NCBI RefSeq assembly: GCF_033958435.1
Contig: NC_134144.1
Location: 7,186,010 to 7,250,009 of the forward strand
Reading direction: 5' to 3'
DNA from: Carettochelys insculpta
Lineage: Eukaryota > Chordata > Testudines > Carettochelyidae
DNA length: 64,000 nt
The position numbers and the translations under genes were made by a program. Under the pieces are notes generated by a model. The model ran no database searches. It was given only the letters and a program-made list of their open reading frames with translations, and was not told the DNA's origin. Positions 24,990-35,200 of the stretch are shown here, one piece after another (position 1 is the first letter of the stretch; each line of letters begins with the position of its first letter).

Positions 24990-25160
24990 TCAATGAGTAG
25001 GACGTCTTCCTGCCACCCTCCTATTTGTGAGTCCATTGATGGTTGACCTGCCTGACTCAGGAGCTGCCGGTCTTACTACAGAAGGGGTAAATGCTGGTAG
25101 CTGTTGGAGGGTGTGGGACATTTTTTGCTGCTCTTTTCTTACCTTACATTTCGAAATGGT
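24990..25160 (+). repeat. Unnamed dispersed repeat, copy 1
   Basis: The order TTGATGGTTGACCTG, GGAGCTGC, CAGAAGGGGTAAATGCTGGT, AGCTGTTGGAGGG and GCTGCTCTTTTCTTAC is repeated in the same orientation at 61725-61880 with moderate divergence. I do not know the family; an old LINE or SINE is possible. Confidence 0.55.
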
Positions 25161-26314
25161 ATATCTGAATCCAGATATAAACCCAATATTCAAGGGTACA
25201 TCTTTGTGATACTATAAATACTGCTTTCTCCAAATCCAAGATCTCCACAGCCATGAAGTCCAAATGAGGAAAATGTTGAGCGTGCTGCTGTGGTCACTGT
25301 TTTATTTAAGTATTTTATTTAGAAGTAGCTTGAAGATTTCTTAAGGCCTTAAGAAAAAGTTTTAATTCAAAAATAAGTAGGTAGGGAAGGCAGGAAAAAG
25401 AAGCTGAGGTTTTGGCTCCAGGCGCAGGCTGACAGTTATTTTGGTAGCATAACTGTGTATTTGTATGCTTGTGAATGTTTGGTTTACTTTAAATTCAGCA
25501 CAGAGTTTGTATTTACTGAATTTTTAATATCTACAGCGTTTTTATTAAGTTTATTACCCTTCTGTTAGGGAAACGTTCTACAGTCAACACTGAGTTGCAT
25601 TTAGCTCGAATTGGGCTCTGATATTATGACAGATGGCCCTACGCTCCCTTCCATTCCATGACACAGACAGGCAGCAAAGCTGGTGGCAGTGGGAAAACAG
25701 GATCTTTGACATGCTGTTGCGTGACCTAGGCTGCTTGTGTTTCAAGTTTAACTCTGTGTCATTTGGCGGCTGAAGCAAAGGACGACTCATTTGTGTGTTG
25801 TGCTTCTGTTAGGACTGAGGTTATTTCCATGTGAGAAATCTGCTTTAGAGTAGCTTCTGGGTTATGTCTGTTGTTGGGTGGTGAATTTGAGTGACAGGAC
25901 ATCTGGCTGGGATGCAAAGGACTCTGATTTTTCCACAGTATTTTAAGAAAAAAAACAGAATAGGAAAGCCACCTCTTGCATTAGTTCGTTTTCCAACAAA
26001 AAAGAATTTATGGAGAATTAAGATTTTTATGAGACTAAGTTTGAAGCCTCACACCAAACCACTCTTTGCAATAACTTTCAAATCCGTGCACAACACCATT
26101 TCCCTCCTAATCCTATGCATTTGAAATGGCTGACCAAGCTTTATCAAACTGAAAACAAAACAAACACAATTAACAAACATAATGTGTATAACAAACAACT
26201 GCCCCCCCCCCACATAACACTTGAGACTGATGGAGTAACTTTTTTGGAGAATGTTGCAGGAGAGGCCCAAATTGTGTTTGTAATGGAGAATCAGTTATGT
26301 TAGCTCCCAAACAC
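25161..26314. other. Unique non-coding DNA
   Basis: AT-rich sequence without recognisable repeats except a run of C at about 26202-26211. Confidence 0.5.
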
Positions 26315-26317
26315 TAT

Positions 26318-26709
26318 GGGTGTGTCTACACAGCAAAGTTATTGCAGAAAAATGTCCGCTATTCTGCAATAACGTTGAGTGTTTACACAATGCAACCACT
26401 ATTTTGAAAATTTCAAAATAGCGGGTGGCTTATTTTGAATTTGATAAACCTCATTCTATGAAGAATAGTGCCTATTTCAAATAGGGTCCATATAGCTTGG
26501 GCCTAGGGACTATTTTGAAATGTCAAAATGCATCCAGTGGTTCTATTTCAAAATAAGGTCTATTATGTCTGGACACTCTATTTTGAAATAGCTGAGTGCT
26601 ATTTCGATATGCATTTTGTGTGTCAATGTACTATTTCAGAATAAGCTATTCTGGACAATCTCTTCCGGAATAGCTTATTTTGAAATAACACTCCTGTGTA
26701 CACATAGCC
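26318..26709. mobile_element. DNA transposon, 392 bp, with TAT duplication
   Basis: Left GGGTGTGTCTACACAGC and right CTGTGTACACATAGCC are inverted copies. The flanks are TAT (26315-26317) and TAT (26710-26712). The interior is rich in TATTTTGAAATA-like words, with inverted pairs such as CTATTTTGAAAATTTCAAAA. No coding capacity. It shares termini and duplication length with 23914-24592 and 50118-50553 but has a different interior. Confidence 0.85.
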
Positions 26710-27689
26710 TATGTAATCATTTGCAGGAATAAGTGCGTGGAAGGAATGGCAGCATGGGTACTTTTATATCCAGTCTCATTTATATTTTAATGGCTTATGC
26801 ATGAATGTACATGGTACAGTTCCTCACCTACTGTAGTTGATGTGAAAACTTTCAGGCAAGTTAAAAAAAAGTACAGGTATTGTGTGTCTACAGTTTATGC
26901 CTACATAGCTAGGGTTCCCTGACTCAGGCTTTCAGGTTATTAGGGCACGTTGTTTACAATGGCAGAATTTTCAAAAGTGCCTTGGTGATTTAGAAGTTTA
27001 AGTCCTATGTTTTGAAAATGGGTCTTAAACTTCTGAGAGGTGTTTGAAAAATGTATCCACTTGAGTAGCTACCTTCTAAAGAAACACTTTTTTGTTCCTC
27101 TCATTCCCAGATTCCTGTCTGCTAGGCCCTCTTCCAACTCCTATTCAAGCTGGGTAGAGCGTTTTAGGTGTTACATTCCATTAAGTTAATTTTCCCACTG
27201 CTAGGCAGAGGAGGCTATCTTGAGTTCATGCACTTAGCTGAGGGCTTAACATTCCTTTGTGCTCGTGTAGGGAAAAACAATAGGCAGTACTGAAATAATT
27301 GTGATAGAGATTATCCAGTGGGCATAGCAAGAAACACACTGAGAAAGGGTTTAGGATGTTGGCAAAAATGGTAGGAACCATAGAAGATTTTAAAAATAAG
27401 GATTTGAATTTACAGAAGTGCCATAAATATGTCCCATACTAGAGTAGTAAGTTAAAATGATCTGCCAGGAACCCCACAGATAATTCTCATCCCTTCAATT
27501 ACAGCTCTCTCACACCAGAGCCTATTTTCAAATACCTGGGACAGAAAAAAAAGAGCCTTGCAATGGCATACCATGAATGAATTAGCAGCCTGTGGCCTGA
27601 TAGGTCTCAAAATGTAATTATCAAGCGAGACTCATTTTCAAATACGTGTGTTTTTAGTTGTGATCAGCAGGGTCGTTTTTGGCTCTGCT
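26710..27689. other. Mostly unique DNA with a short ancient palindromic repeat
   Basis: At about 26965-27060, TTTTCAAAAGTGCCTTGGTG and a later TTTGAAAATGGGTCTTAAAC / GAGGTGTTTGAAAAATG form a loose inverted pair. This resembles an old amniote interspersed palindrome seen elsewhere in the window (for example 42300-42440). Nothing else is recognised. Confidence 0.4.
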
Positions 27690-28500
27690 TTAGTCAACAA
27701 TTTAATCAATGACATGGGGCAAGGGGAACCGATAAAATCATCACTGATAAAGATTGCAGATGACACCACAATTTGGGAGGAGTGGTAAATAATGAGGAGA
27801 ATGGGTCAATAATAGACGGCAAGCTGAACCGCTCTGTACCTCTAGGAGCAAAGAAGGTGAGTCATGTTTACCGTATGGCTCTGTCCTGGGTGGCATTGAC
27901 CGTGCATAAGGTGTGGGGATTGTAACAGTTGACTGACTGAACTTGAGCGCCTCGTGTGATGGTGTGGTCAAAAGGGCTAATTCAATCTAAGACTCATAAA
28001 CAAGAGATTCTTGCGTAGAAATAGTGAGGTAATTTTGCCCCTGTATTTAGTTCTGTTGTGACCACTGCTTCAATCTTGTGTTTGGTTCTGTTTTCCACAA
28101 TTCAAGGAAGAGGATGAAAATGGAGAGAGTTCAGAAAAGAGCCTTGAGAATGAAGAAAGGATTAGATACTACGCCATATAGGGTTAGACTCATGGAGCAG
28201 CATCTATTTAGCATAATAAGGAGAAGATTAAAGGGTAACTTGATTTTTAGTATAAAGTAACTACCTGGAGAATAAATATTTAATAGTTGTCTCCTCAGTC
28301 CAGCAGAGAGAGGTCGAACATGACCTAATGGCTGGAAGTTGAAGCTACATAAACTCAGACTGGAAATAAGGTGTAATTTTTAACAGGGTAATCAACCATT
28401 GGAATGATTTATCAAGGTTGTGGTGGAATCTCTATCATGATGTTTTTTTTAATAAAGATTGGATTTTTTTTTTCCTGATCTAAGAATTATTTGGAGGAAG
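27690..28500 (+). mobile_element. CR1/L3-type LINE 3' fragment, degraded
   Basis: AAGATTGCAGATGACACCAC (27751) and the peptide MERVQKRALRMKKGL in the 28078-28260 frame match the conserved end of CR1-clade reverse transcriptase ORFs (a VQRRA..M.KGL pattern followed by FS..RRL.G). The frame is open for only 60 codons; stops and frame changes elsewhere make it a dead copy. After it come the usual 3' blocks around CTCAGACTGGAAATAAGGTG and ACCATTGGAATGATTTATCA. It is older than the CR1 copies at 23.8 and 59.4 kb. Confidence 0.75.
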
Positions 28501-28551
28501 ATCTCCGTCCTGTGTTCTACAAGTGTCAGCCTGGATCTCACCTGTCCCACT

Positions 28552-28739
28552 GTAGGGTTACCACATTTGAACTTTCAAAACAGAGGACACCTCTGAGAGA
28601 GAGTGTATCGATATCAGTGTCGACCAACTCACATTGTATTAATATGCTCTTGTACATGAGCTGGTAGGTACTGATACACATGTACACTCTCTCTTAGGCA
28701 TGTCCTCTTTTTTTGAAAACTCAAATATGGTAACTCTAC
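28552..28739. mobile_element. 188-bp fold-back element
   Basis: GTAGGGTTACCACATTTGAA at the left pairs with TCAAATATGGTAACTCTAC at the right. Internally, GAGAGAGTGTATCGATATCA and the right-hand TGATACACATGTACACTCTC also pair. The whole element can fold as one hairpin. No duplication was clear, so the superfamily is unknown. Confidence 0.75.
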
Positions 28740-30553
28740 TTCTGGGGGTGTACTTTATAAATCAGAAAGTTCTGAATTTGTCTTCCAAGTGAATGGATCT
28801 AGGTTTGGCTAATAGAATTAGAGTATAGCTATTAAGTGATGATTAAATAATGATGTATATAGTAGTCAAAAGTATGGCAGGAATTGTGAAGTTGTGCTTT
28901 GGTCCACATACATTGCCTTGTGAATGTATGGATTTAGGAGTCCACTGCGAGCAGGCCAGCAAATAGAGAGGACAGATGGAGCCACTGCTGCCCTTTGGTG
29001 CACGGCTGAGCAGGAGCATGGGGGGTAGGGAGGATTGTTCTAAGCCCTGCCCTTCTGGCCTTGGCCCTGCCCCTTCTGGGGGCAGGGACCTGGCCACCCT
29101 CCCACTTTGCTGTCAGGCCCATGGTGGCTTTCCACACCGCTGACTGTAAGTGTAACGTTCTGAAGTTTTAGCTGTTCATTCAGCTAAGATAACAGCCACA
29201 AACACATGCACCTATCCATGCAACCTTGTTGCTAGTTTCATCTTTGTTACAGAACAAGATTTCTTACATCTGACAGCATTTATCCTAGAAGTATTAGTGG
29301 ATATTTTGTGTGATACACAGCATAACAAGGCTGCTCTCGTGCCGTGTGTCCGAGCACTTGTTTCCCAGTATCTTTCATAATACTGGTGATAGGATAATCC
29401 ACTGTTCACAATTAGATATAGTTCTGATTTCTTGAATGCTTGAGTGAGCATTTTAGTAATTGAGTTCTCTGTATAATTCCACTGCTCTGATCACCCACTC
29501 AGAAAACTTAACTATTTTAATTTGAAAACTGTGTGAGCGCATGGCCTGAATAAAGGCGGCAGAGTAATGGGAAGGAAATCTTTTACAAAGACTTATTTTC
29601 ATCTGATAAAACCTTCACTGTTGGTTGCACTGTATGCCACATTTGTGACGTGAGAGCTACATGTGTGTGTGTTTTAAAAGTGTTCTAAATAAAGCTTAAG
29701 CTTTCTGAAATCTTATCAATAGCTTTTATTTTTTTAAATCTTTAAAATTTTTTAAAGTCACATCCCTTCCCATTCCTTCCAGGGATGAGTTTTGGTTCTC
29801 TGAGAGTGAGAAACTGAGAACTTTGCTCTGAAAAACTATGCGTTTGTATCTACCTGTGCATCAGTATTACTGTTATATGTGTTACGTTAAAGGCTCTGAC
29901 AAAAGGTGAGGCCCCATTGTGCTAGGCACATCCAGACACATAGTAAGAGGCAGTCGCTGTCCCAAAGCATTTGCAATCTAACTTGACAAGACTGTTAAGC
30001 TGGTAAACTGAGACACAGAGTTGGGGAGAGACTTATCCAGTGTCCTTTCTGTGCTTCTGTGTTTGGTATTAATGAACACAAACGTTGACTTACTATGTGG
30101 CTCTGTAGACTAAGATGGTTCTGTTGTTTAGTGGTCAAGAACCATAGCTTGATTGGTTAATCTAGTCTCAGTTGAATAGTTTTCCTGTGACTGTCGGGTT
30201 TGTTCAGAATAACAGATGTCATTATCAATGAGATTTGTCCACAGAATGTTTTTCAAACCACACTATTAGCTCGTTATTTGGTACTGCGGAGCTTTTGGTC
30301 TGTAATGGTCTTCTGTGTGTTGGAAATTGTTCCCTTTTTTATTGGGATAATAGATTTTTTTTTCCCCAGTCATTTAATCTGTAGGGAGGTTGGGTAAATT
30401 CAAAGACTCATGTTGAGTCTTCTGTTATTTAAGCAATGTTGCTAAATAGGCGACTGGAATGGGAAGGTATCTGGTCAGAAATTTTCAAAGGAGTCTGAAA
30501 GAGTAAGGCCGTCAGCTCCTATTCAAATTAAAGGTCTCTGGGCCACTAGATTT
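28740..30553. other. Unique non-coding DNA
   Basis: Apart from the MIR-like fragment listed separately, no repeat or gene is recognisable. A short GC-rich part at 28975-29130 carries overlapping minus-strand frames without domains. Confidence 0.45.
29900..30045 (-). repeat. MIR-like SINE with GTGCTAGG module
   Basis: GCCCCATTGTGCTAGGCACA, then CAGTCGCTGTCCCAAAGCAT, then GTAAACTGAGACACAGAGTT. Same composite order as 5805-5985. It represents an old dispersed amniote family. Confidence 0.55.
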
Positions 30554-30700
30554 GTGGTACACTTACTAGTCTGGAAGTCAAGAAATTAATGTAGGTGCCT
30601 GAAATCTAAAACTGCTGTGTATAGACTGACATTTTAAAAGGTGACTGCTTAAAGTTAGGCCTTTAAATCCGTATCTGGTCTGTTTTTGCTCCCTGCTTGG
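30554..30700. repeat. Donor-like copy of a 147-bp local duplication
   Basis: Aligns without gaps to 32464-32610 with 8 mismatches by eye (about 94.6% identity). Here the segment sits in otherwise unremarkable DNA, whereas the second copy interrupts a hAT. It includes ATTTTAAAAGGTGACTGC and ends CTCCCTGCTTGG in both places, after which the flanks diverge abruptly. Confidence 0.9.
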
Positions 30701-31399
30701 TTTTCTGGCCCACTTTCTTTCCTTTTCGCAATACACCAGAGTGATTACGTGAGTTGCCCCCTAGCTCAGAGAGCAAGCCAGCAGTAGAGCCGGGGGCCTG
30801 AATCCTGCCTGTAAGTTTTACTCTTTTTAGAGTTGCGGAGCATCCGCGGCTTCCGTTAAAGGCAGCAGGATCTGTAGGAAGGGAGGAGGTTAAGCAACTC
30901 TGTTAATATTGGCTTATTTACACAGGTGTTTGACATGGTATTATCCACTTGTAGATCGACAAGTAGTTGGTGCAGAGATGTTATTCGCAGGAAGGATACT
31001 CCAGGCATTTGATGCAGAGTGTGCTCTGGGAAGCAGGCAAATGCCATTCATTCAGCTTGGCAGCTTGACACCCAAATTGAATTGAAAATACAATGGAATT
31101 TTGTTCTTCTCTCTTTTGCTGTCCAGTGAAAATATCCCAGAGTCTGTGTGTAAATGACAGTGGCGTTTTCCTTGGTATACTATGGCAAAATTTAATTTCA
31201 AGGTTGTTGTCATTTGTTCTTCTTGTCTTCATGTTGCAGGTTTTGCGCACTGCTGCCATGCAGCATCTTATGTTAATTTTGAACCTCTGAGCCACATTTA
31301 GAGATGCACTGATATTGGTCAAGCTTACATGCTGATGCAGCAAGACTTAAAATGGCAGGGTGAAGAGGAGGAAGCATTATGCCAGATAGTGGAAAAGGT

Positions 31400-31580
31400 T
31401 AGTATAATCCCCCTGCAGGTGGACTTGAACCTGGGACCTCTGGAGCTTAGTACAGTTTGAGTTAAAAACCAGGTGGCTCTCAGTGAAGGCAAGTAGAGGA
31501 GACTCAGCCTCTCTCTCTGTAAGTAATCTGGGTGTCACTACATGGGACAGTGAACCACACCTAGGCGTGTGGGTTACATT
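31400..31580 (-). repeat. tRNA-related dispersed repeat (SINE-like)
   Basis: Read on the minus strand, CCCAGGTTCAAGTCCACC contains a polymerase III B-box match (GGTTCAAGTCC). About 45 bases upstream, TGGTTTTTAACTCAAACTG is a degraded A-box-like stretch. The upstream part (GTGTGGTTCACTGTCCCATG and CAGAGAGAGAGGCTGAGTC) forms a non-tRNA module. It looks like a tRNA-derived SINE or composite repeat. It is too degraded for a functional tRNA. Confidence 0.5.
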
Positions 31581-32435
31581 AGCAACCCCAATGAAATGCA
31601 GGAACAAGACACCCTTGCATGGTTAAATCAAACACAAGGCAGCAGCTCAACTGCATACCTTGACGTGTCCCATATTTCCTGTCCAGAGTAACTACCACAG
31701 TGCAATGATGTGTAGCAGGACCCGAGGCTGAAGTTGAAGGATGGAAAATCTTTGTTACATATAAATAAGTTAAAACAAGGAAATACATTCTGGGCATCTA
31801 GACACAACCTTGTTGTTATATTTCCACTTGCTAGGAGGGCTTAATGCGATGTAATAACAATAGGCTGAATTTGGAGGCATTTTTCCCACAGCTCCTATCA
31901 GCAAAGTCAGTTTCAGTTTTTTCCTGAAACTGGGAACAGCTATTTGTCTCCCTTTTACCCCTCTCAAACATCCTTGGCGAGAAACTCATTTACTCTATCA
32001 AAATGTGCCCTGGAACGTTCCTCTTTCCCTTGTACACCACCTCCTTTGCTGGGAGGATAAACTATAGGTTTGTGTGCGTAGGTGTAGAATTATAAATATT
32101 AACTAACCTGGGCAGGTGGGGAACAGTTCCTGGGAATGGGGTGTTTTGTCTGAAGCAGAGGGCAAGATGTAGAATCCAAGTTAACTATTTTTACCAAAGC
32201 TTTTCTATTCTTGCTTTCACTGACTCTTACTGGTCTCATCCATTCTTGGCAAATGTCTTTCCTTTGTAATCCTGCCTGTGAGTTTTCCTTTTGGTTCACT
32301 GGGTCCAGGGCTGCCTGTGTAAGAATGGAATTTGGAGGACAGAGCAAGAATAACCTTTGGAGTTCGAGAAAAGTTATCTTATGAGGGCGTGAGGGATCAG
32401 GATTCCCCCTTTCCCAGATGGGAGAATGCTTTGAG

Positions 32436-33499
32436 CAGGGGCTGGCAACCTGCAGCTCAAGATGTGGTACACTTGCTGGTCTGGAAGGCAAGAAATTCAT
32501 GTAGGTGCCTGAAATCTAAAACTGGTGTGTATAGACTGACATTTTAAAAGGTGACTGCCTAAAGTTAGGCCTTTAAATCCATATCTGGTCTATTTTTGCT
32601 CCCTGCTTGGGAGCGAAAGCAGCTCTTTAAGGAGTCGTTTGTGGCTCCTGATGCTGCTGCTGACTCCTCTGCAGCTCCCGGCCATCACTGAAACACTTGA
32701 ACTGAACTGACTCCATTTGGGCCATGGGAGAGAGCAGTCTGGCCCTGGACGCCCTCCCTCTCTCCCCCACCCAGCCGTGTCTTCCACGTTGGCCTGCTCT
32801 GACCAGCTCCCTCCCTCCATCGGCGCCGATCAGCAGATTTGGGTGCTGAGGCGGGAGGGGAAGGGAAGGTGAAACAGGTGGGCGGGGATAGAGGGGGAAT
32901 TGGCTCCTCTCCATGCCTGCCTCTGCCGCAGGTGACAAGCACCCCTAGGCAAGGCCTGGCCGCAGAGCTCGCCTCAGGTGGGCTCCTCACTCTGCCAGCA
33001 GCACACAGGGTGGGGAAGAGGCAGTGTATGCTGGTGCACCCATGCCCCATTGTTCCTGGGGGTGTGGGAACTCGGGGTGCCTCCAGCCAGCAGTAGCCTC
33101 AGATCCTGGGATGCCAAGTGGGGTCGGTGCTTCGGTTCTGGCCAGGAGAGCAGGTGTGATATTCAGCGCCACCTGCAGGGCACTGGCTGCCTGGTTCCTC
33201 CTCCTCAGTGTGCAGGGTTGATGCGAACGTTGTTCCTTCCTGCTTAAGAGCCTATCCCAGGTGCAGCGTTTTCCTTGTCCTCATTTCCTATCCATTCCAG
33301 GTGGGAAAGTAACTTAAAATTTCTCACTGGTACGAATCATGGTGTGTGCGCTGCTCTTAGAGTAGGGATTACAAAAGGAATGGCTTGTTCTTTATTAAGG
33401 ACTGTCTCAGAGTCAAGTGTGTTGTGGCTCTTGAAGTATTGATTTTGTAACAAAATTTGTGAACATGACTCTTCTTGCCATTTTGGTTGAGGACTCCTG
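32436..33499. mobile_element. hAT non-autonomous element, 1064 bp, perfect 8-bp duplication
   Basis: Left terminus CAGGGGCTGGCAACCTGCAG and right terminus GGTTGAGGACTCCTG are inverted copies. The flanks GCTTTGAG (32428-32435) and GCTTTGAG (33500-33507) are an exact 8-bp duplication. The interior is GC-rich between about 32640 and 33250 and holds no transposase; overlapping frames of 60 to 121 codons on both strands are compositional. The characteristic start (GCAACCTGCAGCTC then AGCTCTTTAAGGAG) is interrupted at about 32460-32610 by a foreign 147-bp segment copied from 30554-30700. Confidence 0.9.
32464..32610. repeat. Acceptor copy of the 147-bp duplication, inside a hAT
   Basis: Near-identical to 30554-30700 and in the same orientation. 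It separates two hAT blocks, CAACCTGCAGCTCA and GAGCGAAAGCAGCTCTTTAA, which would be contiguous in an uninterrupted element. It was therefore inserted into the hAT, or acquired by it. Confidence 0.85.
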
Positions 33500-33507
33500 G
33501 CTTTGAG

Positions 33508-34640
33508 GTAAAAGTAATCATAAGGCTTCTTCCATCTCCGACCCTGTCCTGTAGCAGAAAAAAACCGTTTTGGAGGAGCGTGAGACATCTGAGATCTCTG
33601 TCCAGTCTCCTTCACTGCAGTCATTTTCTTTGTCTAGCTGAGACATCGAGGTTGTTTGGCTGCTCTTCATTGTGCCAGACATATCCTTTCTGTCACACCG
33701 GCTGGCTCCTTCATCCCCTCGGAGACCTGAGGGCTAGGTAGCTTCTCTCCCACAGCAGGACTCGTTGGCTTTCTTCAGAGGTTAGTTGCCAGTGCTAGCT
33801 TTTTCAGCAGTAGGGGTGCTCACAACAGGGCTTTGGTTCAAACCTATCTTGAGTTAGACCTTTGTATATCTAGGCGCACACACTTATCTTCATGTGCGTA
33901 TACACTCAGTAAATGTTCAAGTGGATTTCAAAGTTTGTAAAAGCTGGTTCACCCCTTCCTGACATTAAACTGTTGGCATGGTTAATTGTTTTTCTTTGCT
34001 TTTTCACTCTTGCAAAGGGTATCTTGCCTACCTATCAGAAAGGAAAAGGAAATAACATAGCTATGTACACTCTACCCATCTGATTTGTTAATGTTAGACA
34101 ATTTAAATTTAAGCAAGTGGAATCCCCCTGGATGTGAACAGCATGTGCTACAGCACATAAAATTGCATTTGCCCCTTTCTGAAATTTTGGCTTTAAAGAT
34201 AAATAACAAAACATAAACCTGAGCTTGTTTTTCTCCTGAGTCTGTCTATTCTGAATGTTTTCCCTACAGCCCTGGTTTTCTATGTCCTAGTCCATTTGCC
34301 CTTTATTGAGGGACTCCAAACACCAATATACTCTGCCTGGTGCTAACTACATCCTTGTTCCAGCACAGTCCTGTAGAAATTATGTTGCACTTCAAGATTG
34401 AAGCAGGATGATGCTATATGCCTGGTGGAGGATCCCATGGTCTATAAATCTGATGCATATCCCATTACCCTCTATACCCTAAACCCTGTTAAACGGGAGG
34501 GTCAATACAAATCATTTCTGGATGAGTGTTAAGAACTGGAGGTCCCCTCCAATTTATGACCCCTAAATAAGCCACCAGATTTCAATAAAAGCTCAGTGTG
34601 AATGAAAACTAGGGGTCATCAAATGAAATCAATAGGTGCC
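33508..34640. other. Unique non-coding DNA
   Basis: No recognisable repeat or coding motif. The 88-codon plus frame at 33475-33741 starts inside the hAT end and has no family signature. Confidence 0.45.
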
Positions 34641-34647
34641 AGGTTTA

Positions 34648-34955
34648 AAAGGGTCCTATAGCACCTTAAAGACTAACAGTTATACTTATTAGGTAATGAG
34701 TTTTCATGGATGACTCAATATTTTGCTACACATTTGGAGCAAAAATACAAATCCAGGGCTTACAGAGTGATGAGGGAGGGGTACCAGTCACTTGTCCTGT
34801 GGAAGATGTAAATTCTCTTCTAATTCCCTTCCCCCTCCCTCCTACCCATGCTGCATGAACCATGGATTCGTATTTTTGCTCCCAATCTGATGAAGTGGGT
34901 TGTTTTTTTGTGATGCTACAGACTAATATGGCTACCCCACTGAAACAAAAGGAAG
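34648..34955. mobile_element. Penelope-like 3'-end inverted dimer
   Basis: The left arm starts CCTATAGCACCTTAAAGACT and runs through GGTAATGAGTTTTCATGGA to TTTGGAGCAAAAATACAAAT, the minus sense of the 3' tail. The right arm runs TCGTATTTTTGCTCCCAATC, then TGATGAAGTGGGTTG, then GACTAATATGGCTACCCC in plus sense. Both tails face outward, with a spacer of about 90 bases. The arms are unequal in the hinge region, where a part is deleted on each side. Confidence 0.75.
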
Positions 34956-34961
34956 TATTTT

Positions 34962-35200
34962 GCCACACAACACACAGTCAGGCTGTAGAACTCTTTGCCA
35001 GAGGCTGTTTTGAAGGCCAAGACTATAGCAGGGTTCAGTGAAGATCTAGAGAAGTTCATGGAGAATAAGTTCATCAGTGGCTGTTAGGATGGGGAGGGAA
35101 GATGTCACTAACCTCTGTCTGACAAAAGCTGGGAATGGGCAGTTCGATGGATTGCTTGATGATCACCTGATTTTTACCAGGTTTGACCCAGGATCACTGT
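34962..35200 (+). mobile_element. L3/CR1-type LINE 3' fragment
   Basis: CACACAGTCAGGCTGTAGAA, CTCTTTGCCAGAGGCTGTTT, GAAGGCCAAGACTATAGCAG and GAGAAGTTCATGGAGAATAA follow the order of the conserved 3' end of ancient L3/CR1 elements. The later CTCTGTCTGACAAAAGCTGG block also fits. Non-coding remnant. Confidence 0.7.

Noticed and set aside
31400..31475. Possible tRNA gene on the minus strand
   Set aside because: Only the B-box is good. The A-box and the arms do not pair into a cloverleaf, and it is embedded in a dispersed repeat.
32627..33247. Cluster of overlapping 60-121 codon frames on both strands in GC-rich DNA, resembling a CpG-island exon
   Set aside because: The whole region is bounded by hAT termini with a perfect 8-bp duplication, and no frame resembles a hAT transposase.
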